Shown here: piece after piece, positions 33,252 through 43,002 of the stretch
Position numbering within the stretch: the first letter of the stretch is position 1
Layout of the letters: each line of letters begins with the position of its first letter
Assembly (NCBI GenBank): GCA_025363385.1
Contig: JANYEA010000096.1
Location: 1-64,000, forward strand
Reading direction: 5' to 3'
Source: Bacteroidota bacterium
GTDB taxonomy: Bacteria > Bacteroidota > Bacteroidia > Chitinophagales > Chitinophagaceae
Length of the DNA: 64,000 nt
Made by a program: the position numbers and the translations under genes
The notes under the pieces: model-generated
What the model was told of the DNA's origin: nothing
Seen by the model: only the letters and a program-made list of their open reading frames with translations
Database searches by the model: none

Positions 33252-35864
33252 ATGCCAAAATTTATATTATCGCTAATTATTTGCTTCTCTATCTTAATGA
33301 ATGCGATGGCACAGCAAATGGCTTCCCCTTTAATCAATTCATATCAAACTTATAAAAGGTTGAAGGAAGAGACCAAATTTAATTTGAATTGGATCCCACT
33401 TGGACCAACCGTAAATAGTGCGAGAGCTGATGTTGTACAAGTTGATACAGCTAACCCCGGAACCATGTATGTGGGATACGGGTCTGGCGGACTTTGGAAG
33501 ACAATTGATAATGGACTCACTTGGAATTCTATTTTTGAGGATCAAGCAAGTTATAGTATTGGCGATTTTGCAATTGCACCTTCTAATTCAAATATTCTAT
33601 ATATCGGTACTGGAGAACATCTGAAAAAACCTAGAAATTTTACACTTCCGGGTACTGGCATGTATCGTTCTAGTGATGCTGGTAAAACTTGGCAGCATAT
33701 TGGATTAGATGATTCATGGTCAATTGCTGAGATAGCAGTTCATCCTAAAGATCCAAATATTGTTTTAGTCTCGGTAATCGGGCACTTATGGACTAAGAAT
33801 AAAAATAGAGGCTTGTATCGAACTACAGATGCTGGAAAAACTTGGACACAGGTTTTATATAAAAATGATATGACCGGTGGAAATGATATCATTATTTCTC
33901 CTTCCAATCCACAAATAATGTATACAACACTATGGGAAGTTTATCCAGGTATTAGCGGTGAAAATAGTGGTGTTTATAAAAGTACGGATACAGGTAAAAC
34001 TTGGATGCAATGTAAAACAGGATTACCAAGTGGACCAAATCTCGGAAGAATCAGTGTTTCAGTTTCTTTTGCTAATCCAGATAAAGCCTATGTATTAATT
34101 GATAATCTTAATAATCCAAAAGATCAGGCTGCAGAGCTTTATAAAACAGTTGATGGTGGTCTTACTTGGACTAAAACACATTCTGGACCTTTTAAAATAT
34201 TTTCTTTGTATGGTTGGTATTTTACCAATGTATATGTAAATCCAAAAGACGATGAAGAAGTATATTGTTTAGGCATCAGACTAGCTCATAGTATGGATGG
34301 AGGAAAAACATTTTCATACATTGGAGGCAAGGTGAATCATATAACACCAAGCGTTGCTCAAGGAATGCATTTAGACCAATCTGAATTATGGATCAACCCT
34401 AATAATCCTAAGCATCTGGCTTTAGGCAATGATGGAGGATTATATGTAAGCCTGGATAAAGGTTTATCCTGGATGCACTATAATAATATTCCAACTGGAG
34501 AATTTTATGATATTACTATTGATTCATCCAGCTATACTATTTATGGAGGTACTCAAGATGATGCAACAGTATATGGTCCGGCAAAAGAGTTAAATACAAA
34601 TTTCAATGACCCTTGGAAATATCTTTGGATTGATCCATGGGATGGGGGTGATGGTTGTGTAACACAGGTTGATCCTACTGATAAAAATATTGTTTATTAT
34701 AGTCAACAGCATGGAGAAGCAGTAAGATTAGATAGATCGAAAGATAAAAAATTCTCTATCAAACCAGAATTGCCCAAATCGATTAAAGACACACTAAACT
34801 TTAATTATATCACACCATATTTTATATCGTCTTACCAAAACAAGACACTCTATCATGGAGGTAATTATATTTTTAAAACAATCGATCGGGGTGATACCTG
34901 GAAAGTGATCAGTCCAAATATTTCTATCTCTTCCATGAAAGACAAAAAATCTAACGCTGCCGGAGCGTTAGTTGAATCTCCCATTATAAAAGGGTTGCTT
35001 TATGTAGGTACTGACAAAGGAGCTTTTTGGGTTTCGAAAAATGATGGCAATCTTTGGGAAGAATTTTCATCTGGCTTAGCCAATAATTATATCCGAAGTA
35101 TTTGCGCTTCTCAATTTAAAATTGCAAGGGTTTATGTATGTATGACAGGTATTAACTATGATGATTTGCATAGCTACTTATATGTTTCAGAAAACTATGG
35201 TGCAAATTGGAAATGTATTTCCAATGGACTTCCAGATGAACCTTTTAATGTAATTAAAGAAGATCCGACAAACGAAAATATTTTATATGCGGGTGGTTTA
35301 CGGGGAGTATTTATTTCCATTAATAGAGGTAATAATTGGTCTCTGTTTGGGGGCAATTTGCCACAAACTGCAGTTGCAGATTTAGAAATTAATTTACCAA
35401 CTATGGATTTAGTAGTTGCTACACATGGCAGAGGAATATTAAAAATAAATCTAAAGCCGATTCAGACAGTTATGAAAACGCAAACCCTTAATTCTAAGAA
35501 TCGATTTTTTGAAATGGATACTTTAAAAAGGCCTTTGTTTAATTCAAATGGTGGAGAACCTTTAGGTCAAAGTCTCGAAAAAATTTCTTTCCCATTTTGG
35601 ATTAATCAAGCACAAAGAATTACACTGTCAATACGGGATCAATCAAGTAAGGAAATTTGGAAGGACACAATCAATGGATTGACAGGATTTAATGATTATC
35701 GTTGGAATTTGGTGCTTAATAAAAAAGAAAGTGATGAGCCTTACTTTATACATTATAATGAGTACATAAAAGCAGGGAAGTATATTTTAATCGCAACTGC
35801 AGGAACTGAACATTTTGAACAACAGATTATTGTTGTAAATGGGAAGTCCCCACATTTAAATTAG
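33252..35864 (+). CDS. BNR/VPS10-like repeat exoprotein
   Basis: An 870-aa exported protein (signal ends AMAQ) made almost entirely of beta-propeller repeats. At least ten Asp-box-type motifs occur, such as SSDAGKTWQHI, TTDAGKTWTQV, STDTGKTWMQC, TVDGGLTWTK, SLDKGLSWMHY, TIDRGDTWKV and SINRGNNWSLFGG. This resembles sortilin/VPS10 and WD40/BNR-like glycoside-hydrolase-type proteins common in this phylum. A C-terminal beta domain (about 760-870) follows. No sialidase catalytic triad is recognised. It is probably a surface or periplasmic binding or hydrolytic protein of unknown ligand. Confidence 0.88.
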   Translation: MPKFILSLIICFSILMNAMAQQMASPLINSYQTYKRLKEETKFNLNWIPLGPTVNSARADVVQVDTANPGTMYVGYGSGGLWKTIDNGLTWNSIFEDQASYSIGDFAIAPSNSNILYIGTGEHLKKPRNFTLPGTGMYRSSDAGKTWQHIGLDDSWSIAEIAVHPKDPNIVLVSVIGHLWTKNKNRGLYRTTDAGKTWTQVLYKNDMTGGNDIIISPSNPQIMYTTLWEVYPGISGENSGVYKSTDTGKTWMQCKTGLPSGPNLGRISVSVSFANPDKAYVLIDNLNNPKDQAAELYKTVDGGLTWTKTHSGPFKIFSLYGWYFTNVYVNPKDDEEVYCLGIRLAHSMDGGKTFSYIGGKVNHITPSVAQGMHLDQSELWINPNNPKHLALGNDGGLYVSLDKGLSWMHYNNIPTGEFYDITIDSSSYTIYGGTQDDATVYGPAKELNTNFNDPWKYLWIDPWDGGDGCVTQVDPTDKNIVYYSQQHGEAVRLDRSKDKKFSIKPELPKSIKDTLNFNYITPYFISSYQNKTLYHGGNYIFKTIDRGDTWKVISPNISISSMKDKKSNAAGALVESPIIKGLLYVGTDKGAFWVSKNDGNLWEEFSSGLANNYIRSICASQFKIARVYVCMTGINYDDLHSYLYVSENYGANWKCISNGLPDEPFNVIKEDPTNENILYAGGLRGVFISINRGNNWSLFGGNLPQTAVADLEINLPTMDLVVATHGRGILKINLKPIQTVMKTQTLNSKNRFFEMDTLKRPLFNSNGGEPLGQSLEKISFPFWINQAQRITLSIRDQSSKEIWKDTINGLTGFNDYRWNLVLNKKESDEPYFIHYNEYIKAGKYILIATAGTEHFEQQIIVVNGKSPHLN

Positions 35865-35913
35865 ATAAAGTGAAAAGCATTTTCTTTGTATATAATCATC
35901 TAATAATAACAAA

Positions 35914-36246
35914 ATGTATATATCAATTACAGGATTAAAACCAAAGGGTATGTGGGGATTCATCAGATTTTGGACTTTAGCAATTCCCTCATTTAGTCAG
36001 GCAAAATCGGCTAATGGGAATATACATAATGCAGTCAAAAAAATCAACGGCTATAATTGTACATTGTCGGCTTGGGAAAACCGTGATATGATGTTAGTCT
36101 TTATGAGAAACGGTGTGCATTTTAATGCAATGAAAGCTTTTAAATCAATCGCTACCGGTAGAACATATGGCTATGAATCTGATGCAATACCAACCTGGGA
36201 AGAGGCATATTCTATTTTAGAAACAAAAGGGAAAAATTATACCTAA
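35914..36246 (+). CDS. CrtA/DUF3291-like ABM-fold protein
   Basis: A 110-aa single-domain protein related to the spheroidene-monooxygenase-like (CrtA) and antibiotic-biosynthesis-monooxygenase fold group. Signature pieces are SAWENRDMMLVFM, HFNAMKAFKSIATGRTYGY and AIPTWEEA. No cofactor motif is visible, so an enzymatic role is not claimed. It lies 49 bp after the BNR gene, in the same direction, but with its own ATG context. Likely cytoplasmic. Confidence 0.72.
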   Translation: MYISITGLKPKGMWGFIRFWTLAIPSFSQAKSANGNIHNAVKKINGYNCTLSAWENRDMMLVFMRNGVHFNAMKAFKSIATGRTYGYESDAIPTWEEAYSILETKGKNYT

Positions 36247-36375
36247 AAGAAATACATTCTAAAACAGGAAGCGCTCGGGTTACTTCCATTTTTATTCTAA
36301 ACTATTAATTGAAATGGCTTGTAATAGTATTTATTAAAAACAATATATTTATAACCAATATAAATACCCTTCGTT

Positions 36376-37272
36376 ATGCAAAAAAAATGCTTTGCCCTTG
36401 TTACTGTTGTTTTGTTTACCATAAATTTTCTTTCAGCACAACAAAAAGTAATACCGATTTACCCGGGAAACGCACCAGGTTCTGAAAACTGGAATTGGGA
36501 CGAAGGTTTTAGCGATCACAATGCTTGGAAAACCAATATTGTGTATAATGTTTCTAAACCATCGCTTACAGTTTTTACACCGGATGCCAGCGTGTCAAAT
36601 GGAACTAGCGTAGTGATTTGCCCTGGCGGCGGCTTTTTTGCACTTAGTATTAATAACGAGGGTTATGATGTGGCTAATTGGCTAGTTAAAAAAGGAGTTA
36701 CTTGTTTTGTATTGAAATACAGACTCGCACATTCGATAGACAATGATCCAATCAAAGATTTCAATGAATCATTAACAGGGCAAAATAAAGATTTACAACA
36801 AAGACAGATTGCTTCAGTTCCACTCGCTCTAGCAGATGGGAAAGCAGCCATTGCCTACATAAGGGCACATGCTATTGAACTTAATATCAATCCTGATAAA
36901 ATTGGCATAATTGGTTTCTCTGCTGGCGGCTCTGTAACTGCATCTGCTATCTTCAATTATACCAAGGAAAATAAACCCAATTTTGCGGCACCTATTTATG
37001 CATATTTCCCAAAAGAAATGCAGGGACCTGTTGCCGAAGATGCTCCACCGTTATTTATTGCTGTTGCTTCTGATGATCAATTAAATTTACAATCACACAG
37101 TATTGACCTTTATATGAAATGGAATGCTGCAAAAAAGGATGCGGAGCTTCATGTGTATAATCAAGGCGGTCATGGTTTTGGGATGCGTACCCAACACACA
37201 CCAAGTGATACATGGATTGAACGATTTGCAGATTGGTTACAAGTTCAAGGATTTTTAACTAAATCTAAATAA
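36376..37272 (+). CDS. Exported alpha/beta-hydrolase (carbohydrate esterase-like)
   Basis: A 298-aa protein with signal peptide 1-21 (ends LSAQ). The alpha/beta-hydrolase core shows the oxyanion segment CPGGGFF, the nucleophile in IGFSAGGS, an Asp in VASDDQLN and the catalytic His in GGHGFG. This is the layout of BD-FAE/acetyl-xylan-esterase-like enzymes often found with polysaccharide utilisation genes. It fits the glycoside hydrolases further right. It is probably monocistronic, with a weak hairpin upstream at about 36265-36285. Confidence 0.85.
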   Translation: MQKKCFALVTVVLFTINFLSAQQKVIPIYPGNAPGSENWNWDEGFSDHNAWKTNIVYNVSKPSLTVFTPDASVSNGTSVVICPGGGFFALSINNEGYDVANWLVKKGVTCFVLKYRLAHSIDNDPIKDFNESLTGQNKDLQQRQIASVPLALADGKAAIAYIRAHAIELNINPDKIGIIGFSAGGSVTASAIFNYTKENKPNFAAPIYAYFPKEMQGPVAEDAPPLFIAVASDDQLNLQSHSIDLYMKWNAAKKDAELHVYNQGGHGFGMRTQHTPSDTWIERFADWLQVQGFLTKSK

Positions 37273-37285
37273 GAAACTTTTTCAA

Positions 37286-37723
37286 TTACAGTTGTTTAAA
37301 CATAAACACATACTGATTTACTTTTACGAAATCATTTTTACTATGAAATGTATAGGCAGGCATCACTTCATTCGTCATTAAGGAGATGATTTCAATATCA
37401 TTTTGCCTGCAATAATTTTCACAGTGCTGAATGATTTTCTTTCCTACTCCTTTTCCTTTTGAATCATCACTTACAAATACTTCATCTATGTAGAGCTGGT
37501 CTTTTGTCCACCAAGTTTTTAAATGCCCTAGTAATGCAGCAACTATTTTACCATTATCAATAGCAACAAATCCTACAAACCTTTTTACTTCCAGATACTC
37601 AGTTAAATATGCCTGCGCTTTTTCTGCATTCCATTTATAATTCCAGGGTTTGGTATTATAAGAACTCATAAATATATCCACACAACTGTCTATATCATTT
37701 TTGGTTAATTCTCGTATTTCCAT
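37286..37723 (-). CDS. GNAT N-acetyltransferase
   Basis: A 145-aa GNAT-fold acetyltransferase. The acetyl-CoA-binding motif A is DDSKGKGVGKKIIQHCE (Q/R-x-x-G-x-G/A class), followed by a C-terminal YTFHSKNDFVKV motif B. The substrate is unknown. Its start lies 4 bp after the stop of the NRPS-like gene on the same strand, so the two are likely co-transcribed and it may act on the same product. It is convergent with the esterase gene. Confidence 0.85.
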   Translation of the reverse strand: MEIRELTKNDIDSCVDIFMSSYNTKPWNYKWNAEKAQAYLTEYLEVKRFVGFVAIDNGKIVAALLGHLKTWWTKDQLYIDEVFVSDDSKGKGVGKKIIQHCENYCRQNDIEIISLMTNEVMPAYTFHSKNDFVKVNQYVFMFKQL

Positions 37724-37726
37724 ATA

Positions 37727-40360
37727 TTAGTTATTTGATAAATCTAAAATTGCTTGCATTTGCGTGGCTAAAATCTTCACATTGGGTTCATGAAAAATTG
37801 TTTTGTGATCTCCGGGTATGTCGTATACAGAAACACCATCAATGGCTAAATTTGACCACCCCAAATATTTTTGATCATCAATAAAGTACAATCTTTCTTT
37901 TGCTTTAAATAAGTGTAAATGCCCTCTAAAATTATTCATCTGATATTTTTCCAGAGCGTGCTCATTGTTTTTACCTATTTGAGAAAGTGTAGTTTCCATA
38001 TTTTCTTGTACTTTCTCTTTTATTACCCCGATTTTTTTCAATGTTTTTTTACCAGCCTGTAAAAAAAGATACTGCTGATATTTTAAGGTTCTTTTTGGAT
38101 GTTTATAAAAAGATCTCAGAATGAATAGATATTTAGGTATCTGCCTTTTTATTTTTTTGCCAATTTTTTTCTTTAGATCTTTTTTATATAAAATGTTATT
38201 TGCATCAGTATCAAAAATACCAAACATGGTTACCTGCCTGCCTATTTTTTCTAGTTGCTGCTTGATTTCTACGGCTACATATCCACCAAAAGAATGACCA
38301 GAAATAGCAAAGTTACCCGATGGGTGATGCTGAATTAATTCATTTACATAGTGCGCTGCAATTTCTTCAATTGTTTCGTCTTTGATTTCCTCTTTATTAT
38401 CAAGACCCTTTGGTTGCAAAGAATATACGGGTTGTTCTTTGTGTAAATTATCTGCGAGGTTTTTAAAATTGATAATATTAATACCATCACCAGCTACAAT
38501 ATATAATGGAATTTTAGATCCAGATGCTTTGATTGGAATTAGTGATGTATATTTTGTTTCATTAATCGAAATATTTTTAACCAATGCTTCAATAGTTGGA
38601 TATTTAAAAAGTATGCTGATTGGCATCTTTATTTTAAATTTCTTTTCCACTTCTGAAATCAATTCCACTGCTATTAAAGACTGCCCGCCAAGATCGAAAA
38701 AGTTATCATCCATACTAATTTCAGAAACTTCTAACACTTGTTTCCAAATATATGCCATGTCAGTTTCTGGTTGATTCCTTGGGGCAATCAACTCTTTTTC
38801 TGTATTTGATTTTATGATATCTGGTAAGGCATTCCGATCTATTTTGTTATTTGCATTAACAGGTAATTCCGTTAACTGCATCCACAAAGCAGGAACCATA
38901 TAGTCGGGAAGAATCTTTCTAATAAACAATAGCATATCCTCATGCTTGTATCCCAATTTTGGTACTATATATCCTAATAAGCGTTTAACGCCATCAAGGT
39001 CTTTCGCCAATATAATCACATGATCAACCAATGGATATTTTCTGATAACACTTTCTATCTCACCCAGCTCCACCCTGAAGCCCCTGATTTTTACTTGCTG
39101 ATCCTTTCTGCCAAGAAATTCCATATTCCCATCTTCCATCATCCTGCCTAAATCGCCAGTTTTATACATCATTCCACCACAATTGGTATTGAAAGAATCT
39201 TTTACAAAGGACTGATTTGTTTTTTCTGAATCGTTTGCATAACCTACAGCAACACCAACCCCACCAATATATAATTCGCCCTGTTCACCATTTGGCACAG
39301 GTTTTAAATGCTCATCTAAAATGTAGAAAAAATTATTATCGATGGGCTTACCATAAGGTATACTTTTCCAATTTGGATGAATATTTTGTATGGTATAGTA
39401 ATTAGACCAAACAGTTGCCTCAGTAGCACCTCCTAAACTAATCACCTCTGCATTCGGAAAAAACTTTTTAATTCGATGGTATAAATTTAAAGGGATCCAG
39501 TCGCCACTTAAAAACACTAAACGTAATTCTGTTTGCTGATAAGAAGCATTTTTTGATTCTATACTTCTGATTAAAAAATCTAAAGTAGTAGGTACAGAAT
39601 CCCAGAATGTAACCTGATGTGTTTTTAATAAAACTGAAAGTTGTGCAAGATCAAATATTTGATCCTGTTCAGCAATTACAATGGAACCTCCAGAAGCAAG
39701 CATGCCAAAAATATCATACACAGAAAGATCAAAGCAAATTGAGGTTATAAAAAGTAAAATGTCTTTACTTGCCACCTGAAACCTAGTGTTTACCCATTTA
39801 ATTAAATTCACTGCAGAGTGATGCTGAATCATCACACCTTTGGGTCTTCCAGTAGATCCAGATGTGTAAATAGTGTAGGCCAATTGTTGACTTGATATTG
39901 TTAATTGCTGATTTGATGATGAAAAAGCTAATAAGTCGATATGCTGTAAATCGATAAAATCTAAACCCATTTTCAAAACTTCATAAAACTCAGGAAGATT
40001 ATGAAGTACAACTGATATTTTAGAATTCTCGATGATATATTTCTGCCTTTCAATCGGGTATTCAGGATCAATAGGTACGTATGCACCTCCACTTTTTAAA
40101 ATGGCCAACATGCCAATCATTACAAAAGGACTTCGTGTTACGAGTATGCCAATATTATTCCCTTTCAAAACATTCTTTTGTGTTAAAAGGAAATCAGCTA
40201 ACCGATTGGATTGAACATTTAATTCCGAATAAGTCATGCTGGCATTACCCCATCTAAGGGCAATATTACCTGGCGTTTTGATAACCTGTTCTTCAAATAA
40301 GTCTACAATTGTTTTATCAAACGGATAAGGCGTAATGGTATTATTAAAATCTTGTAACAT
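37727..40360 (-). CDS. NRPS-like A-PCP-TE protein, Cys-type signature
   Basis: An 877-aa single-module synthetase without a condensation domain. The adenylation domain (about 15-510) has A3 TSGSTGRPKG (166-175), A5 GGATEATVW, A7 YKTGDLG, A8 KIRGFRVELGE and A10 NNKIDR. A peptidyl-carrier domain has Ser561 in FFDLGGQSL, and a thioesterase has Ser690 in GHSFGG. The pocket residues read by alignment to PheA (D, L, Y, D, F, S, L, V, W, K) come closest to the cysteine codes I remember, and SGDWIP is typical of Cys-activating domains. It would release or transfer one amino acid. It has its own promoter (40391-40419) and precedes a GNAT gene. Confidence 0.9.
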   Translation of the reverse strand: MLQDFNNTITPYPFDKTIVDLFEEQVIKTPGNIALRWGNASMTYSELNVQSNRLADFLLTQKNVLKGNNIGILVTRSPFVMIGMLAILKSGGAYVPIDPEYPIERQKYIIENSKISVVLHNLPEFYEVLKMGLDFIDLQHIDLLAFSSSNQQLTISSQQLAYTIYTSGSTGRPKGVMIQHHSAVNLIKWVNTRFQVASKDILLFITSICFDLSVYDIFGMLASGGSIVIAEQDQIFDLAQLSVLLKTHQVTFWDSVPTTLDFLIRSIESKNASYQQTELRLVFLSGDWIPLNLYHRIKKFFPNAEVISLGGATEATVWSNYYTIQNIHPNWKSIPYGKPIDNNFFYILDEHLKPVPNGEQGELYIGGVGVAVGYANDSEKTNQSFVKDSFNTNCGGMMYKTGDLGRMMEDGNMEFLGRKDQQVKIRGFRVELGEIESVIRKYPLVDHVIILAKDLDGVKRLLGYIVPKLGYKHEDMLLFIRKILPDYMVPALWMQLTELPVNANNKIDRNALPDIIKSNTEKELIAPRNQPETDMAYIWKQVLEVSEISMDDNFFDLGGQSLIAVELISEVEKKFKIKMPISILFKYPTIEALVKNISINETKYTSLIPIKASGSKIPLYIVAGDGINIINFKNLADNLHKEQPVYSLQPKGLDNKEEIKDETIEEIAAHYVNELIQHHPSGNFAISGHSFGGYVAVEIKQQLEKIGRQVTMFGIFDTDANNILYKKDLKKKIGKKIKRQIPKYLFILRSFYKHPKRTLKYQQYLFLQAGKKTLKKIGVIKEKVQENMETTLSQIGKNNEHALEKYQMNNFRGHLHLFKAKERLYFIDDQKYLGWSNLAIDGVSVYDIPGDHKTIFHEPNVKILATQMQAILDLSNN

Positions 40361-40390
40361 GATGTTATTTGGGGCTTAATACTTGGCAAT

Positions 40391-40419
40391 CAAATGTAAT
40401 ATAATGTTTTGCCAACAAA
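40391..40419 (-). promoter_or_regulatory. Promoter of the NRPS-like gene
   Basis: On the minus strand a TTTG (-33 type, 40416-40419) is followed after 17 bp by TAcaTTTG (-7 type, 40391-40398), 30 bp before the ATG at 40360. Both fit the Bacteroidetes sigma-ABfr consensus; the spacer is 2 bp shorter than usual. Confidence 0.45.
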
Positions 40420-40464
40420 TATTAACATTTCAAAAACATTACCTTTATTTTTAAAACTAAAATA

Positions 40465-42102
40465 TTATTTTAAGGAATCTGAATTATATATTTTAAACTC
40501 ACCTCCTAAAATATTCCTAGTTGTTTCTTTGAATTTTGGGTTACATAAACTTAAGAGAGAATCTTCTCCGGGTATTTTGATGCCGCATAAATCAGTATAA
40601 GTAAAAAAAACATTCTGTGCTGAGGACTTTTTATTTTTATTGCCTTCTAAAAAAGCAATTTTGTTGGGAGATATTTTATGTAAATCATCTGAGTACCATA
40701 TAAAAAAAGGTATATGTGCAATGTATTTTGAAGGAATAGGGTATGCATGTTGCGACAGATGCCGGTCATCGTCAAAGAGATTCTCCCCATGATCTGAAAT
40801 ATATAGAACCGAAGAAACCACAGGTTTTGATTTTATAATTGAAATAACACTGTCTAAAATATAATCTGTATATAAAATACTGTTATCATAACTATTCACA
40901 ATCATTTCTTTATTCTTATAATCATTCGATAATGTTTTGAATTTTTTATTCGAAGGTTTATATATGTCAAATTCGTTTGGGTATCTCACAGAATAATCAT
41001 AATGGCTTCCCTGGAAATGAAGAACAATTAATTTCTTATCGCCTGGCTCGTTTAAAACAGATTCCAATTTTGGCAATAATTCTACATCTTGATGAATGTT
41101 GATGGTAGATTTAGAACTCTGTGGCATTAAAATTTTCATATCAACATCATCTCTATGCAAACTTATATTACCATGATCAATTTGATTGGAGATCCAATAG
41201 GTATAGAACCCTGCTTCTTTAAATGCATCAATGATACTTTTCCTTTTATAGTTTTCTTCAAAGACAGAGGGATTTACTCCTGTTATAATCAGGGGTACAG
41301 AATATTCGGTGATATATGCATTTGTATGGGTGTTGGAAAAAGTAATCAGATTTTGCTGATTCGATAATTTTGGATTCGTGTTACGAAAATAACCGTTGAT
41401 AGACCAATGGTCATAACGCGAACTTTCGCCTAATACTAATATATATACCTGCTTTTTTGAAATGCCAGGGCTTTGAATCGAATTGAATTTGAATTGCTGC
41501 CTTTGCTTGGTACTTGCATGAATAACTTTATATTGATTGAGCACTAAGCCAACAGAATAAAAAAAGGAAGTAGGGTAATACGAATAAAAAATCCCTTTTA
41601 ATTGTTTCGGGTAAGAGGATTCTCTTCCTATTAAAAATGGAACTGATACAATTAGTAAGAACGATGTAAGACTGATCCAGATACTTGATTGTAAACTAAT
41701 AGTATGTGGCAATTTTGACAGCAACAAAAAGTAAACTAAAAATACTATCGATAATAGAATCAAAAAGGGTAAAATATACCCGCCAATTAATTCAAAAGCT
41801 TCTTGTGAATTAGTATTAATAGTAATTACCACCATGGAATCGTTAATCGGAACATGATAGAATACCATGCATGCAATGGTAAATGGAACAAAAAAAATAA
41901 TAGGGGATAATAACCAGGCGTATAATCGAAGATGATTTCTAAAAAGAATGATCGGAATTAATAATAAACAGCTAATGCAAACCATACCTATCAGCGCAAT
42001 TTTTATTTTTTGATCATGTACTAAAAACACAAAATCAGCACCTGTTACAAGAAGAATGATCAGAAAAAAGTACCGAAATGAAGGTTTATAATTTTTTAAC
42101 AT
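40465..42102 (-). CDS. Phosphoethanolamine transferase-like sulfatase-fold enzyme
   Basis: A 545-aa inner-membrane protein. About four or five membrane helices lie in residues 10-170, then a periplasmic sulfatase-fold catalytic domain. The nucleophile motif is LVLGESSRYDHWSINGY, where Ser stands at the place of the usual catalytic Thr of EptA. Metal-site pieces are TNAYITEYSVPL, ISDHGENLFDD and the His in HLSQHAYPIP. It would add phosphoethanolamine or a similar group to lipid A or another surface lipid. It lies upstream of and codirectional with the NRPS-like gene, 104 bp away. Confidence 0.88.
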   Translation of the reverse strand: MLKNYKPSFRYFFLIILLVTGADFVFLVHDQKIKIALIGMVCISCLLLIPIILFRNHLRLYAWLLSPIIFFVPFTIACMVFYHVPINDSMVVITINTNSQEAFELIGGYILPFLILLSIVFLVYFLLLSKLPHTISLQSSIWISLTSFLLIVSVPFLIGRESSYPKQLKGIFYSYYPTSFFYSVGLVLNQYKVIHASTKQRQQFKFNSIQSPGISKKQVYILVLGESSRYDHWSINGYFRNTNPKLSNQQNLITFSNTHTNAYITEYSVPLIITGVNPSVFEENYKRKSIIDAFKEAGFYTYWISNQIDHGNISLHRDDVDMKILMPQSSKSTINIHQDVELLPKLESVLNEPGDKKLIVLHFQGSHYDYSVRYPNEFDIYKPSNKKFKTLSNDYKNKEMIVNSYDNSILYTDYILDSVISIIKSKPVVSSVLYISDHGENLFDDDRHLSQHAYPIPSKYIAHIPFFIWYSDDLHKISPNKIAFLEGNKNKKSSAQNVFFTYTDLCGIKIPGEDSLLSLCNPKFKETTRNILGGEFKIYNSDSLK

Positions 42103-42271
42103 TGACTAAATTTCGTTTACTATATTATTTTAATATGGTATAACGTACAGTTCATACAAACAAGTATGTCTAGTATAAATATTTTTAATATGTGCCATTC
42201 CAAAGCAGAAAAAAACTAATTTTCAAGCAGATAGCACAATAAAAAAAAGCTTTTAGAGTTATTTCAGAATC

Positions 42272-42970
42272 ATGCCGCCAATTTTATTCGATAAGGAAGT
42301 TCTACAGTGTTTTAGTTCGTTTGAATTAAACCATCAACGATTCAATGATTTTGTAATTTTATTATCAGATAATAATTTACTGAAAGGTGGTATTATAGTA
42401 GCATTTTGTTGGTATATAGGTTTTGCTAAATCTGAAAATCTAGTAAGAAACCGTAAAGGTGTTTTTACTACTGTTTTATTCAGTTTTGTGGCTCTGTTTA
42501 TTACAAGGATTATCGTTCATGTTGCCACATTCAGACCAAGGCCTTTTTTAAATAAAAGTTTGGCTTTAGCTACCCCTGAAAATTTAAACATCTTAGCGTT
42601 TTCAAGAGAAAGCTCTTTTCCAAGCGATCATGCCACTTTATTTATGGCTTTGAGTTATGGTATCTGGAAAATAAATAAAAAGGTAGGAATTGGCGTGATC
42701 TTTTATACAATTCTTTTTATTCTTTTTCCTCGAATGTACTTAGGCCTGCATTATCCCACGGATATTGTATTTGGTTCGCTCATTGGTATATTAGTAGTTG
42801 AATTTGGATTTAGGTTTCAGTTATCTAAAAAGCTTGATCCATATTTATTTCAGTTCGCTGATAAAAAACCGGGGCTATTTTATCCACTTTTATTTTTGAT
42901 TTCGTATCAAATTGCAGATCTTTTTCAAGATACTAGAATGCTGATGGGTTTTATATTACATAGTAAATAG
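42272..42970 (+). CDS. PAP2-superfamily phosphatase (undecaprenyl-PP phosphatase-like)
   Basis: A 232-aa polytopic membrane phosphatase. The three PAP2 signature regions are FRPRPF, SSFPSDHATLF and MYLGLHYPTDI, with five or six membrane helices. These enzymes dephosphorylate undecaprenyl pyrophosphate or lipid phosphates at the membrane, and this one fits beside lipid-linked glycan genes. It is divergent from the phosphoethanolamine-transferase-like gene across 169 bp, and it has a convergent neighbour (the flippase) 32 bp away. Confidence 0.88.
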   Translation: MPPILFDKEVLQCFSSFELNHQRFNDFVILLSDNNLLKGGIIVAFCWYIGFAKSENLVRNRKGVFTTVLFSFVALFITRIIVHVATFRPRPFLNKSLALATPENLNILAFSRESSFPSDHATLFMALSYGIWKINKKVGIGVIFYTILFILFPRMYLGLHYPTDIVFGSLIGILVVEFGFRFQLSKKLDPYLFQFADKKPGLFYPLLFLISYQIADLFQDTRMLMGFILHSK

Positions 42971-43002
42971 ATATTCATGTAATAGTGTTCAAACTATTTT
43001 TA